From Chrysemys picta bellii (Eukaryota; Chordata; Testudines; Emydidae), in assembly GCF_011386835.1 (NCBI RefSeq), contig NC_088792.1:58594081-58658080 (forward strand): 64,000 nt of DNA. Reading direction: 5' to 3'. Below are positions 23,378 through 35,799 of the stretch, in pieces (positions within the stretch are counted from its first letter, which is position 1; each line of letters begins with the position of its first letter). The position numbers and the translations under genes are program-made. The notes beneath the pieces are model-generated. The model was not told where the DNA came from. It made no database searches and was given only the letters and a program-made list of their open reading frames with translations.

Positions 23378-23500
23378 CAGGGTTGCCAACCCTCCAGGAT
23401 TGGCCTGGAGTCTCCAGGAATTAAAGATTAATCTTTAATTAAAGATTATGTCATGTAATGAAATCTCCAGGAATACGTCCAACCAAAATTGGCAACCCTA
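23378..23500. mobile_element. hAT-like MITE (AGGGTTGCCAACC family)
   Basis: A 123-bp element begins CAGGGTTGCCAACC and ends TTGGCAACCCTA. Flanks are CTTATGTC (23370-23377) and CTTATGTT (23501-23508), an 8-bp duplication with one mismatch. The core contains the palindrome-like ATTAATCTTTAATTAAAGAT. A close copy lies at 42845-42967. Confidence 0.9.
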
Positions 23501-23831
23501 CTTATGTTCCAGTTCAAGAAAGCACTTAAGCATATGCTTAATATGCTTTCCTGAACAGGGTTAGAGTATAGCATGTGTTTAACTCCTATTGAAATAGAGG
23601 GGACTTAGGAATGACCTAAGTGCTTTTTTGAATATCGGTGCTTTTCTGAAATGAGGACACAGAAAAGTGTCTACCATAATGTAATTTATTCTGATTTGGA
23701 GTGAAATACTTCTTACTGAATGTCAGAACTGAGCATTTAACAGTTTAGCTGGGAATCAAGGAAGGAAAAAAAAAATTAGGAGCTCTGAGTAGAACTATTT
23801 TCACATTATTTAATTATTATAAAGTGATTTA

Positions 23832-23834
<3 letters not shown>

Positions 23835-23869
<35 letters not shown>
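23835..23869. repeat. (TG)17 microsatellite
   Basis: Uninterrupted TG run. Confidence 0.95.
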
Positions 23870-23871
<2 letters not shown>

Positions 23872-24024
23872 AGTTTTCAGTTGTGAATTTGGGCTTTTCC
23901 TGAAATTTATTAGCCAGTAAGACAGGTAGTTATATAGGTCTGAGAGCTCAATCAAAGGAGGGCCAGGACAGGAAGGGGAAGGTTTAAAAGAGGTGTTTAT
24001 AATAGAGAGTTTAGTGATTTAGAA

Positions 24025-25051
24025 CAGTGGTTCTCTATCTTTTTGGGCCCAGGACCCATTTGCAAATGTTTATGGCCTGTCAAAACCCAGTAAATAGGCT
24101 GGGGGAGGGTTGGTTCAACCCTGCCTGGCACTCACCCCAGAGTAATGGCTCCTGTAGCTCCTCTGCTGTCAGGGCCGGCTCTAGGCACCAGCAAAACAAG
24201 CTGGTGCTTGGGGCGGCACATTTTTAGGGGCGGCATGGCCGGCGCCAGAATGCCGCCCCTAAAAATGTGCCCCGGCCGCCCTAGCTCACCTCTGGTGCTG
24301 CTGGTGCCACGGCGCGCGAAACAGCTGATTCGCGCGCCGCTACTCGCCCTCCCTCCCAGGCTCTCAAACCTGGGAGGGAGGGGGAGATCCCGAGTGGCCA
24401 TTTAGCACGCCGCTGCTCCCCCTCCCTCCCAGGCTTGAGAGCCTGGGAGGGAGGGGGAGAAGCGGCGCCCGCGCCGCGGCCACTTGGAGTCTCCCCCTCC
24501 CTCCCAGGTTCTCAAACCTGGGGGGGGAGACTCCGAGTGGCCGCGGCGCGGGTGCCGCTTCTCCCCCTCCCTCCTAGGCTTGAGAGCCTGGGGGGAGGAG
24601 GCAGGGCTGGGGATTTGGGGAAGGGTAATTAAAGAACGGGGCGGGGCGGCCAAAATTGTTTTTGCTTTGGGCGGCAAAAATCCTAGAGCCGGCCCTGTCT
24701 GCTGTGGGGCTGGCTGGGCTTGGCTCTCGGCTCTGGGTGTTGCAATCTCTGTGGTTGTAGTAATGCTCCAGTTTGGCCCCGCCTCTCTGACTGGACTCTG
24801 ACTCTGGAGTTGTGACCAGGCTCATGGGATTGCAGTGCTACTCATTCAAATTTGGTCTACCCGACCCCTGTCATCATGATGGTTCAGCAAAACCTGAGTG
24901 GTGCTGGGACCCCAGAGGTAGCATTGCCTGGAGCCAGGAGGCCAGCCCAGTCAGCTCTGTGAGACAGGAGTCACAGGAGCTGCCACATGACCCTTTGAAA
25001 CATTCTGGTGACCCAATTATGGGTTCCAACCCACCAGGCTGAGAAACCCTG
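24025..25051. mobile_element. hAT (Charlie-like) non-autonomous element, interrupted
   Basis: It begins CAGTGGTTCTC and ends GAGAAACCCTG, inverted termini of the Charlie-like type. Left flank ATTTAGAA and right flank ATTTTAGAA resemble an 8-bp duplication with a one-base indel. A second hAT element occupies 24170-24697. Without that insert and its duplicated site, the host element is about 491 bp. No transposase frame is visible. Confidence 0.8.
24170..24697. mobile_element. Nested hAT element (CAGGGCCGGCTC family) with tandem hairpins
   Basis: It begins CAGGGCCGGCTCTAGG and ends CTAGAGCCGGCCCTG, perfect inverted ends. Flanks are an exact 8-bp duplication TCTGCTGT (24162-24169 and 24698-24705). 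The core holds four G/C-rich hairpins. The clearest has 20-nt perfect arms (24416-24435 and 24440-24459) and a TGAG loop. Non-coding. It inserted into the element at 24025-25051 and is therefore younger. Confidence 0.92.
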
Positions 25052-25856
25052 ATTTTAGAAGATAAAACGATTGCTGTCATAGTTACTTGTGAGACCCGGC
25101 TCAAAGGGAGTGTATACTTCAGTGGATGAGAGATCATTGAATGCAGCAAAGTTGCTCGTGTTACAGTAAAGTTGAGGATTAAAGCAGTGTTTTGGGGATT
25201 AAAAGACTTCTTTCCATAGAGTGCCATAGAAAGTGCTCTACTTTCAGCAAAATGTTCCAGCACACTATAGCTCTGGGATTCTCTTGCTGTGGGAGTAAAT
25301 AAGGGACAAATAGCCACCAATCCCTTTATCCATTTAGGCATCATGAATGTGCACACTCTGCTCTAAAAATCCTTATGTTTAACTGATCAGTGATCCTTTT
25401 AAGCCTCTTACAGAGCATACCAGTTAAAGAGCTGGTTTACATAGGTCTTATGCCAGAGCAATACAGGCACCGAAGATATCAAATTACAATCAGAATTGTT
25501 ATAACTAGAATTACTTAAAATCTAAAACCCCTATAAATGAGATTCAGCTACAGACTGCTTTGTTTCTTAAGGTCTGATCATTCAGCATAAAGCCCTGTCT
25601 GATGCTCCCAAAGTTTTAGTAACAGTAGAAGTTGTATAATATAAAATATGCACCGACTGTGCAGTTTTTAGAATGTGCTTTTCAGAGGATTTTAGTGCAG
25701 CTTGAAAAATTTGAATGGTTTGGAGGGACAGCTTTTTGCCAATTTTCATTTGGGTTTGGGAGGAGAGAAATTTCTCTGTTTTCCTGGACCCTATGAGTCC
25801 CAAAAGTTGAAATTCCATTTATTGTGTCATTAATTCTCAATCTGTATGACATAAAT
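25052..25856. other. No gene recognised
   Basis: Ordinary AT-rich sequence without a bounded repeat or coding signal. Confidence 0.5.
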
Positions 25857-26497
25857 CAGAGGGTCTCAAACTGTGGTCTGTGGACCATCAGTGGTCTGTG
25901 AGCTCCATTCAGGTGGTCCGCGGATAGTTCCCTCTAAGGTTCGTGCCTGGCGGCCACACACAAAAATGAAGGGCCGCCCACCTAATTAGTGGAGCCGCGC
26001 AGGCGTGGCTCCACTAATTAGGTGCCCGGACCCTGGAGAAGATGCACATATAAGGTGAGGTGGTGGCCTTGGGGGGAATAAGGAGTAGGTGGGAGGGGTA
26101 GTAGGGTGAGAAGAGGGGGTGAGGGAAAATTTGGGATGTGCAGGGTTGCAGCGGCCAGAGAACGAGGAGACTTTCCCCAGCTCCAGGGCTGTGGCTGCCA
26201 GGGAGAGACGGTCCTTCTTCCCAGCCTCAGCTCTGTGGCTTTGCTCGGGGGAGAGAGGGAGAGACCCCCCTCTTTCCCAGTCTCAGCTCAGGAGCTGCTG
26301 CAGCAGGGGAGAGAGGGCACATCCATCACATTAGAAAGGTAAGACTACTGATATGAGTTGTGTACTTTTATTTGTAGAACAAAAAAAGTTTATTATTATT
26401 AAGGTTTTTTTTTTAATATAGCACTTTTATCCAAAATGCTTTACAATAGTTAGCTAATGGCAAGTGGTCCACACAAAAAAAAGTTTGAGAACCACTG
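25857..26497. mobile_element. hAT (Charlie-like) non-autonomous element
   Basis: It begins CAGAGGGTCTCAAACTG and ends AGTTTGAGAACCACTG, inverted ends with a few differences. The flanks do not show a convincing 8-bp duplication, which suggests age. The core contains a perfect 16-bp inverted repeat (25981-25996 with 26007-26022, 10-nt spacer) and a CpG-moderate stretch that yields overlapping spurious frames. Confidence 0.75.
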
Positions 26498-27419
26498 ACA
26501 GATGATCATGCAGGGTTCATGTACCATAACTGGGAGAGATGTTGGCAAGAGATAGTGGTCATGTGGGTGTCTGAAGAAAATCTGGGGGGAGAAAATTCAG
26601 TTGACAAGTGGCATAAAATCCCCACTCTGCCTTTTGTGTTTTTATTTTTGTTAAAATCCTTGAGGCTAGAACCTAGATGGTAGCTGGTGTAAAACACGCG
26701 TGTTGCTGCTATTTGGCAGGATTGTAGTAGAGGAACAGAGGGAGAAGAGAAGAAAAATTACGCAAAATCAGACACGAGAATGTTTGAGAAGTTAGAAGAG
26801 AGAGGAGGGAAAATATACCCACCAGGAAATGCCCCCCGCCTCCCCAAGTTTTCTCTGTAAAGAGAAAAAAGCAGGAGGCAAGGTAAATATAGTAACAACA
26901 GCAGCTCCTTTGTTTATGATTCCTGCAGAAAGGGAGGTCTGGTTCTCTTGTATTAAATACTGCCAAAGAAGAACATACAGGAGATAAGTGGAATACCTTA
27001 TTTATGTCTATTAATGCTTTGGGATGGGGGCACACTGATCTGTCAGCATCTGGTACACTTTTGGTGCTTTCTTTTAATCACAAGAAATACAGTAGTAGTG
27101 TTTAAGGTGAATTTAGTGACCTTAGTGCATTTCCAGGAACTTTTAGCATTTTCATATTTGCTGTGTTACACATTCATTTTTTGTATAGCCTCGTTGAGAG
27201 AAAAAATAAGCCGTAATCAAAATGAAAATTAATATTTGTTTTTAAGGAAAATGTTATTCATTTAATCAACCTACTTGTTTATGGTTGGCCAGTTGGCTTT
27301 AATGCTGGTGGCCTGGGTTTGATTTCGGTCCTGATTTTTCTTCCCCCCCAGCTTTGGAGGCCTTGATTTCAGCTCCTAAATTACATTTATGTAGCATCTT
27401 TCAGATAAGCACTAATGAA
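26498..27419. other. No gene recognised
   Basis: No motif-bearing frame. A weak tRNA-like or SINE-like trace (CCTGGGTTTGATTTCGG) lies near 27311-27327 but is too short to class. Confidence 0.45.
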
Positions 27420-27572
27420 GCTTCACACACTTCTGAAAGGTAAGTGTTCTCCAGAAGGGCAAACTGAGGCACTGAGCAGTTACGTGATTTGCCTAAGGTT
27501 GCACTGTGAGTCATTGGCAGAGCTGGCAACCCAGGAACTCCACTTTCCTACTCTAACCACTAGACAACACTG
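27420..27572 (+). repeat. MIR/CORE-type SINE relic
   Basis: The block AACTGAGGCACTGAGCAG, then GTGATTTGCCTAAGGTTGCAC, then GGCAGAGCTGG, then CTAACCACTAGACAACACTGCC follows the order of the MIR-type conserved region and tail. It is diverged. The frame that crosses it (27415-27840) has no coding evidence of its own. Confidence 0.6.
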
Positions 27573-28049
27573 CCCAATAGTGACCTCTGGGCAGCTAAAG
27601 AACAAAACTGATGAGATCCAAGGCTGGGTCTATGCAGTGCTGTCCTCCTCAGATAAAATGAGCCATTTTGGATACTGGATATGGAGGAAAAATGGAGGAT
27701 CCTTGGGTCTGTCTAGTATGCAGAGGGCACCCAATAGGAGTGATCAGTGTCTGATGTTTCTTCCACACAGAAATTTCCAATTTCTACTATGTTGCACTTT
27801 TTTTATAATATGCTTTACTCTTTATTTATTTTTAGATTAAAAAAGCTCCATCCCAAAGACCACTCATCCTGAGCCCTCATGACATACCTTAAAAGCATGA
27901 TAAAGAAAAGTTTATGCAGTCAATCAAAGCAGCAGCAGCACTTGTCCTTCCCCACCCACATCTTATACTAAAAAGCAGACCCAATCAGAATTAAAACTCC
28001 CACCCCATACTCTTTATTTTATTACTATGTTCCCAAATATACTGGACCA
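27573..28049. other. No gene recognised
   Basis: Nothing recognised. Confidence 0.45.
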
Positions 28050-28213
28050 AGATTTTCAAACATCACTAGTGATTTTCAGTGCGTTGAATTTTGGGTGCTC
28101 AACTTGAGGCACTTGCAAAGGGCTGAGCATTCTCCCTCTAAACATCAGACTCCTGTAAAGCATTTCAGGTGGGGCACCCCAAATTACTAGTCACTTTTGA
28201 AAATATTGGCCAC
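28050..28213. repeat. Palindromic MITE relic (GATTTTCAAA family)
   Basis: The left end GATTTTCAAACATCACTAG and the right end CTAGTCACTTTTGAAAATAT are near reverse complements. Inner blocks GGGTGCTCAACTTGAGGCAC and AGGTGGGGCACCCC continue the symmetry loosely. Related relics lie at 46521-46629 and about 50834-51046. Confidence 0.55.
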
Positions 28214-29394
28214 TAGTACTTTACATGTTTTAGATTTGCTGTCCAATGTGCCACTTTTCATACTTCGCCTCAAATTCAATTTACTTTCTAAAAACTAAAG
28301 GTAAGTTAAAAGGCCCATTGGCAACCTAACTTAGCCTGCTGTTTGACCTAGTTTAAAGTTCTTATCCTTTGGTGGGAAATGCTTTCCAGATCTGACTTAT
28401 AAATATAGCTATTTTGATTTTGGCCCATTTCTACTGTTGGCCCTTTTTAATTCTGAGTTGCCCAAGATGGGGGAGGGTCAGAGAACTCAGCCTCGAGGTT
28501 CTAGTAATTTATAAACTTTCACACCAGCCAGCCTCCAACAATCATTTTAGTAATGGAATTATATACAGTCTTTAGTGTTCAACCTGTCTTCTTCCATACC
28601 GAGAGTATTGAAAATAGAGAGAAAGTAGTATAGAGGGTATGTGAACAAGAAAGAGATGCTGCAAAAGATCTTATTATCATTTCACGCTCAGATGCCTGTG
28701 GAAAACTGTGAAGCTGAGGCTTTTCATTACATAAGCGTTCCTGTAAATGAGATAGCACTGCACAGCAGATAGGAAAACCATTAAACTTTAGCCATCAATG
28801 GGCTGGCCTTGCGCATGAGATGCTGATCTCAGTGAGTTTTGACAGGTCTATGTTCAGAATCTTAATTTACAGAAAAGCGTCTTCCTGATGGTATGTAGCA
28901 CTTGAAGTATTTTACTGAAATGTGCAACCTTTCATAACAATTTGACATTTAGTGCTCCACTCATCTCCTGTTTCTAAATCCAGCTGTGGAGTTTGGACCA
29001 GATCACACAGGGAAATGCAGAGATGTTAGATAATGAGAAAAGACATTTGCTGAGAAAATTAAGGCATCTTAAAGTCTGCAAAGATTTGAGATCCTCATTG
29101 CCTTTTCCAACACATTCAGTCCATTCTTAAAGGAACATAGAACTGGGAAATTTGGTCTCTACTCAATCCATAGGGATGGCAATAACATCATAATGTGATT
29201 ATGGGGGGAGTGGGGAGCATGCAGTGTTGAATGCTCATGGAGAGGCTCCATCCAGGCCACTAGCACTGACCCAGAGACTGGGTGTTTTATTTTTGTAACC
29301 TTTGGAACTTTTTTCTTTTTCTTTAAACTTCACTAAAATTTGAACATGCTAGAAAACTGTAAAGTGAACGAACAAAAAGGGGGAGTGTTGATCT
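28214..29394. other. No gene recognised
   Basis: Nothing recognised. Frames are short. Confidence 0.45.
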
Positions 29395-29905
29395 TCGTCT
29401 GCAGCAGTGGCCCTTTACACCTCAGCTCCCACTCTGGCCCCTTTTATGTGTTAAACAGTTGGCGTGGCATAAAGAGGCTTTGAAAGCCCCATGTTTGGCT
29501 GGGTAGGATTTTCCTGGTGCAGATCCTGTGGAAGAGAGCTGTAAGGCTGCCCTCTGAGGATACCCTTGCAAACCTGTGCATGGCAGGCGCAGGGCTGCAG
29601 AGATTCCAGGCAGCTAAGGAATCTCCTGTAGCATAGACAGCCTTCCCCCCTCCCCCGAGCTATCTAAATTACACTGGAAGCTTCTCTAGCCCCCAGAGCA
29701 GCCCAGGATCAGGTGGCTGCAAAGGTGGCTTAAAGCCTCTCCAGGCTGCCCCATGGATGGCAGAGCTTCCTGGAATCTCTTAGCGCTGTGGTCCTGCCCA
29801 TGCCCAGACTCTAGAGCACAGCACAGAATCTCGCCCAGGTTTTAAGGCCCCTTTGCGTTGCCACAGTGGAGTAAAGGGGCTTTGGTGTAAATGAGAATCA
29901 GGCTC
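29395..29905 (+). repeat. Dispersed unclassified repeat, copy 1
   Basis: This block matches 47475-47895 in several ordered segments. Examples are CTTCTCTAGCCCCCAGAGCA here against CTTCTCCAGCCCCCAGAGCA there, and CACAGCACAGAATCTCGCC against CACAGCTCAGAATTTTGCC. By eye the identity over the best 150 bases is well below 90%. Class unknown. Confidence 0.5.
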
Positions 29906-32900
29906 AAAATATCTTTTCCCACAAAATATAATGAAGACAACTAAAGCTGTCTCTGTGGTACACTTGTGAATGGAGGGTGTACAAATTCTATAGGATCTTG
30001 CAAAAACTCCCTCTGACTTTGTGATAGGGGCAAGTGCAAAATACAGCAGGAACTGTTATAATAGTTTTTAGCCATTGCAGCTGTAAGTTGATACGTAATG
30101 GGCAATTGGGAGTTCTGCCTGCTTATTGGATCAGGCCTGTTAATATTACCTTGATAATTGTATATAGGTTTGGCAGAATTTGATTTTTTTTTTAATTATT
30201 TCCATGGATATTATCAATTTTCATTTTTAAGGATTTCAAAAACAATGTTATCCATTTTATTTTTCACAGTTGTGCAGAATTATGGGGTTGCTTTTTTCCA
30301 ATTTTTATCAATTTAAATTTTCACAATTGTGGGAAGTTATAGGGGTGGGATCAGACAATAGGGAGGTCAGACAATACATGTGAGTGGATGAAGTATGAAT
30401 TAGAAGGAGCAGCTCCACTTCCCTCCCCACAATTCACCAGCCAACATGGCTGCAGTGGGAGATGTGCACTGTCCCAGATACAGGTGCCATGGCACAGGAT
30501 GTGTTATGCCAAGCAGAGGAAAAATAGGAGGTAGATTGTGACTCTCACAATCTGTTTCCTGGTCTGCTTCTGGAGCAACACAGCTGCTTGTTGCCCCATA
30601 TGTGGAACATACTGTAAAATAATTTTGCTCATAAAAACCATGGAACCTTCTCCCGGTACATTAGAAAGAAAGACACTAAAATAGGATGGTGATTATCTCT
30701 TTCCTCATAATTGTTTTATAGTACTTTGATTTACTAGTAATATTTAAAGGTCAGTTTTAAAAAGACAATGTATGTTCTGTGAACATAGACGCTTGTCTCT
30801 TGAAAAAAATTGTTTTTTCCTTAGGCAAAGATATTAAAAAGAAACAGCGTGGGGAAATGAAACAAGCTGTCCAAACTTCTGAAAGTTGCACTTCCTCAAG
30901 GAATTTCAGCAATGCATAACAACTGGTCTAAAAGGGGATTGGAGCAGTTGAGATATTTTTATTTTCTTTATTTTTAATTTTTTAAATAGGAAGGAGCATG
31001 TAATGATTTCTCAAGAGAGCAAATGAAACAATGTTTCGATATTTGTCTTGAAATCATAGGGTTATATGTTATTTATGTCAGCACAGCAAACAATTATTTA
31101 TCTAATAAAAAAATTAAACAGCCCTAAAATAGCAAACATATTTATTTTTCACTGGGTTTTATTTTAAATTTAAAAAGTCTGGAAATCTTTTCTGTTTACA
31201 TTGTTATTAACTGAACAGAAACAGTTGAATAAATGCAGCTGTGTGTGTATATTGAATAGTATGGATAGGGGATGGATATAAACATTGTGATGCTAATATG
31301 AACATGAACTTTCTGGTGGATGTTGAGATATTGACCCTAAATTGTATAGGAAGTAGAAGAAATGATAGTTATTATGCTATCCCAGTACCCCCAAAATGAG
31401 TGGAATACATACGTACTTTGTTTCAAAGTTGCTGCAACTAAGTATATTGTATTCCTAAATTTTCCTGAATGTTGGGATTTCAGCTGGTGTTGAGGACTTT
31501 TTATTGTCTCCTGGTAAGAAGCAGGTAGCAGCCAGCTTATATGGTTGCAGACCTGGAACATTATTAACTGTGTTTTAGTTGCCTTCAGGTTGGATTATTT
31601 TCATGCTCTGGATCTTGCTTTTCTCTTTGGTTCAAAAATGCCCAAATTTGGCAATCTTCAAGATGCTCTGAAAGAGTCTCGAGTTTTCACGGTGAACGGG
31701 TTGGATGGGGATTATTTTGGTGTGGATGCTGAAGAGAAATTTATTTTATGGCTGGGGAGCTGACCTGAGGGCTATTTATATTCTGTGGGGGATAGCTGGG
31801 CTTAATGGGTTGCTGGGTCTTTTTCATTTTACATTTGGGGAAATATTTTGAGAACCTCTTAACTGACCTTTTGAAACATTTAATAGGTATATATGCCTTG
31901 CAGTGGCACTTACGTGATGGTGATATTGACACAGCAGTTGATATGCCAGTAGATAGTTCTGTTCAAGTGCAACTGGGGAGTAATGATGTAAAAAGTATTG
32001 TGCTTCCATGATGTTCACTGCTTTTCTCCACCCAAGTCATGTTTACTTTTAGATTAGGTCTTAGACTGTGCAAATTAATCTACTGTCCCAGAAGGCAGTA
32101 AATTTTATACTGCATAGTGGTCAATGCACTGTTCAGTTTTAACCTATTTTACATACTTCTGTGAAATATTAGGATTGATCTTGTGTAAATCAGTGCAGCT
32201 CCATGAAGTCATGCTGGTTTACATCAGCTGAGAATCTGGCCCATTGAGGGTAAGTGACTTTGGACTTCTTTTTATGAAACACAACAGTTGAAGTCCTGGT
32301 CTATTTGCTAAACATGGGAGGAAAGTAAATAAGGCTGGATGATTTCCTGACATAGATAACTCCTGACATGATTGACTCTGTGTTCATATATAATTTATAT
32401 AGAAGCATTGCACCAGATTTATTCCATTGAAGAAAATGCAGGTGTAGGATTGTTCTGGCTATACTGCACATCTTAACAGTCAAATGACCTTCGCTTTTGT
32501 TGAACTGTATTCTAAACACCTTCCTGTCTAACCATCACCTTGTGCAATACTCAGTATTTTTAGCCTTTTAAGCATAGATCAAGCACTATATTTAAACATT
32601 TGTCTTGAAGACTAAAATTTGCTCGGTGTGAATAACAGATACTCAGAAAATAGCAATTCAAGATGTCCTGAATTATTTGTTGTTCTTTCTTTTCTTCTAG
32701 GTATAACTTACATAATGTGCCACGTCTTGGAAATTTTGTGTGTGTAGGAACATGTAATTAAAATCAAATGTATCTCTAAATGGCAATTGTTTGTATGAGA
32801 TTTTACTGGACCAGCAGTTATTTGGATTCAGTAAACATAAGAACCTAAAAATATTTTGTGAAAAGTCACATGGCAGAAAATATAAAAAGAAAGAAAAAAA

Positions 32901-33635
32901 CAGAGGCCCCGTTTCTGCTCTCCATTATGCATGCAAAAAGCCTGATTGACCACCTCCATCTGAAAGCAGAAAGGAGCATAGGATTTTCTTGGATGATGGT
33001 TGTTTCATAAACTGTATATGTGGCACCAAGCTATGAAAGCAATGGTGCTTTATAAATTGACTGAGGCTCACAGTGTGCACCACTGTAGTAATTTGTTTAG
33101 AAATTAACGTCTTAAAAAAAATGAACAACCTGTTAAAAGAACAAAAGTTCTTGGGGCCTGTGTCCTGGCTAAGGGCTGGCTTATCCTCTCTGAGTTTTGC
33201 TGCAGAAGCAATGAAAGTAATGGAAGTCTCTCTAAAACAGCCCCAAATCTATCAGGCTCAGCTCCTTTCCTTCAGACTGCCACCATTTCACCATTCCAGC
33301 TACTGTGTGGAAGTCAATGCTCACAGTTTCCACATAAGAGCCCTATGAGTTCAGTGGGCGGCACAGCTGGGCAGGGAAAGGGCATGGATGAGGGAGAATT
33401 GCACTGTATGATATTATCCTGTGAGTAAATGGTCTAGGAATTAATGCCATAAAATGATCTAATGGAATGCTGCATATTAATCCTTAAAGTGCATTTGCTA
33501 AGATATAGTGGGCAACATTATTGGCTGAAGCCAAAGAGAACACAATGCAGCTCAGGAAAGGTGTGTGCAGAGGTGGCTTTCAGAAACCTTTGAAAAATGT
33601 TCTGTTCAGAAATAATTTGTGCATCTTCTGAGCCA
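29906..33635. other. No gene recognised
   Basis: About 3.7 kb of AT-rich sequence. Short frames around 31.5-32.0 kb on both strands have no recognisable domain. A palindromic-family relic with ends near TGATCTTGTGTAAATC and GAGAATCTGGCCCA lies at 32175-32242. Confidence 0.45.
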
Positions 33636-33758
33636 ACTCTCCCCTGCCTTGCACTTACAGTACTCATTTATACCTATGTTAACGTGGGTGTAAAATGTAT
33701 TTTGCACTCACTTTGCATACATGTAAATGACTGTGTTAAGTGCAAGGCAGGGGAGAGT
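33636..33758. repeat. Foldback MITE with perfect 22-bp arms
   Basis: The arm at 33636-33657 (starting ACTCTCCCCTGCC) is an exact reverse complement of 33737-33758, with a 79-nt loop. A transcript would form a stable hairpin. No flanking duplication is obvious. It is probably a short palindromic transposon. Confidence 0.75.
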
Positions 33759-35404
33759 CACACTTTCTATTCTGAGTAAGAAACTTCTGCTTCTTAGAAA
33801 TCGAACTGCTCACACTTTTTATCCTTTGCTTTAACTAATAATCCTCTTTGTCATTTTGATTTCATAATAACATTGTCAGCAACTGATTGTTAGATTGCAA
33901 AGGATTATGACTTTGCGTGAGGAGAATTTGTGAGATTCTGCAGGAAATGATGGAAAATCTCCTTTACAATACACTGTTTCCTGCTAAAAATGATCCCCAC
34001 CTTCTTAAAGCTCTCAGCAGAAAACACACATATCAGTATTCCCCATGGTAAAATGAATATGCAGCTGGACAGAGGGTTACATTCTTGCTTCAAAATGCTG
34101 ATCTGCATGTGTAAGAGGAAAAGATTTACATAACTGAACCTGATCCTTGGGGTACAGTTTTGTCCTCTGAGGCATGCAAGAGCAATACCTGATTTTTCCT
34201 TGCTACAGCACACAATCTTGTGTGAGATATGTTGAAAATGGGGTCATTCTTTTACTGTGCCTGGGTTCCTGCTTGTTGGCAGGTCTTCAAATTTTGTATT
34301 GATTCCAAAGTCTGAACAGTAACAAATAATACACAATATCACATTCTTCCACCCCCCCAAAGTGGTCCAAATTTTATTGGCATAAATTCTAAGCAGCAAA
34401 GAGGATGGATACTATTAGAGATAACTCTATAAATTGGTATTTTAACAGATAAATTTACTAGCTTATATCCTGGGAAACTGAAGCTTTGTACTCCTTGGAC
34501 AGTCTGTATCTAGTTTCTTCTGCCATATCATGGCCATAGTCATGTAACACCTGCACTGAATATAACCCCCTGAAAACTAGTTATATTTTAAAACAACCAA
34601 AAGGAGGAACTTGGTTGGAAAGTTGAATGATGTGTCTACAGCATCAGGTACTGCTGCAGTGGGAGGGAGTAGTAATAAAAACAGCTAGTTGACTAACCAC
34701 TTCCCTTCATTGTTACTTGTAATTTTTTATGTCAGTTATAATATTAGCAGAGCGCTGCTAGTTTTCAAAACCACTGCGAGCTATATAAATGAGACAAATG
34801 TACACTCGGACCGGTAAGTTAATTTTATTTAAGATCGAAGGTGAAGGTTAAAGTGGAAATTAAGTGCAATGTTTAAAATTTTAAAAACTTTGTTTTACAA
34901 GTTGCAGCCTTTGGGTAATCATTTGAAATACAGTATAACAGATTGTATTATGCAGAAAAATGCAGATCACATGGACACAGGTGCTAAAATAACAAGTTGA
35001 CTTAAAGGAAGGTCATGCTGTCTGCCTATGTCCCCATTCCCTTGATGAGGAAATGTCCATTTAACTACTGATTCTTCTTAATACTATTTATTCTTCAAAG
35101 TATTAAGAGCAAAAAAAAAAAAGGGGTGGGGCAGTCCTGAGTTGGGGAGAGTAGACGATGATAGAGATTAGTTGATTAGTTGATCTTTTTGCAGAGAGTT
35201 GAAAATGTAGATCCTTATGTAAATGTTAAATATTAGTACTTTATTGTATGCAGCCCTTTGCCTCCATGTCACTTGGTTGAATGCAGCCTCATTTATTCCT
35301 GTAACCATTTGATGGCTGTTTGCTAGGTCTAATTTGGTGGTCTCTATCCCGTTCCTAGTAAATAAGTGTTCATGTAGCAGGGAACATCATCACGGTTGGT
35401 ACTA
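33759..35404. other. No gene recognised
   Basis: No coding or bounded-repeat signal. A run near 35109-35120. Confidence 0.45.
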
Positions 35405-35665
35405 TAGTGGAACCTCAGAGTTACAAACACCTCAGAAATGGAGGTTGTTCATAACTCTGAAATGTTTGTAACTCTGAACATTTACCTTACCAAAACTTTT
35501 TTTAAACTTTCCCCTTATTTTCTTTAGTAGTTTGTTTAACACAGTTCTGTATTGCATTTGCTGCCTATTTTTATTTTTTGTCTCTGCTCCTGCCTGATTG
35601 TCTACTTCCAGTTTCAAATGAGGTGTGTGGTTGACTGGTCAGTTGGTAACTCTGAGGTTCTATTG
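35405..35665. mobile_element. Tigger/pogo-like MITE
   Basis: A 261-bp element. The left end TAGTGGAACCTCAGAGTTAC is the near-exact inverse of the right end GGTAACTCTGAGGTTCTATTG. TA dinucleotides flank both ends (35403-35404 and 35666-35667), the target site of Tc1/mariner/pogo transposons. Inside, GTTCATAACTCTGAAATG and TTTGTAACTCTGAAC repeat the subterminal motif. The minus-strand frame over it has no transposase motifs. Confidence 0.8.
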
Positions 35666-35799
35666 TAATTTGAAAACTTGTGGCTTGTCTAAGCAGTGGC
35701 CATGGAATGGATATTGAACCATTCACTTACCCCATCCATGGTGGAGATATAACACACTAGTACTCCTTCTGCCTGGTGTGTACCTTGTTGATGAGGATT

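Noticed and set aside
27415..27840. 141-codon plus-strand frame
   Set aside because: Its first third is a MIR-type SINE relic, so its reading frame is fortuitous.
31545..32018. Short frames on both strands as a possible exon cluster
   Set aside because: No conserved domain, and flanking splice-like sites are no better than chance.
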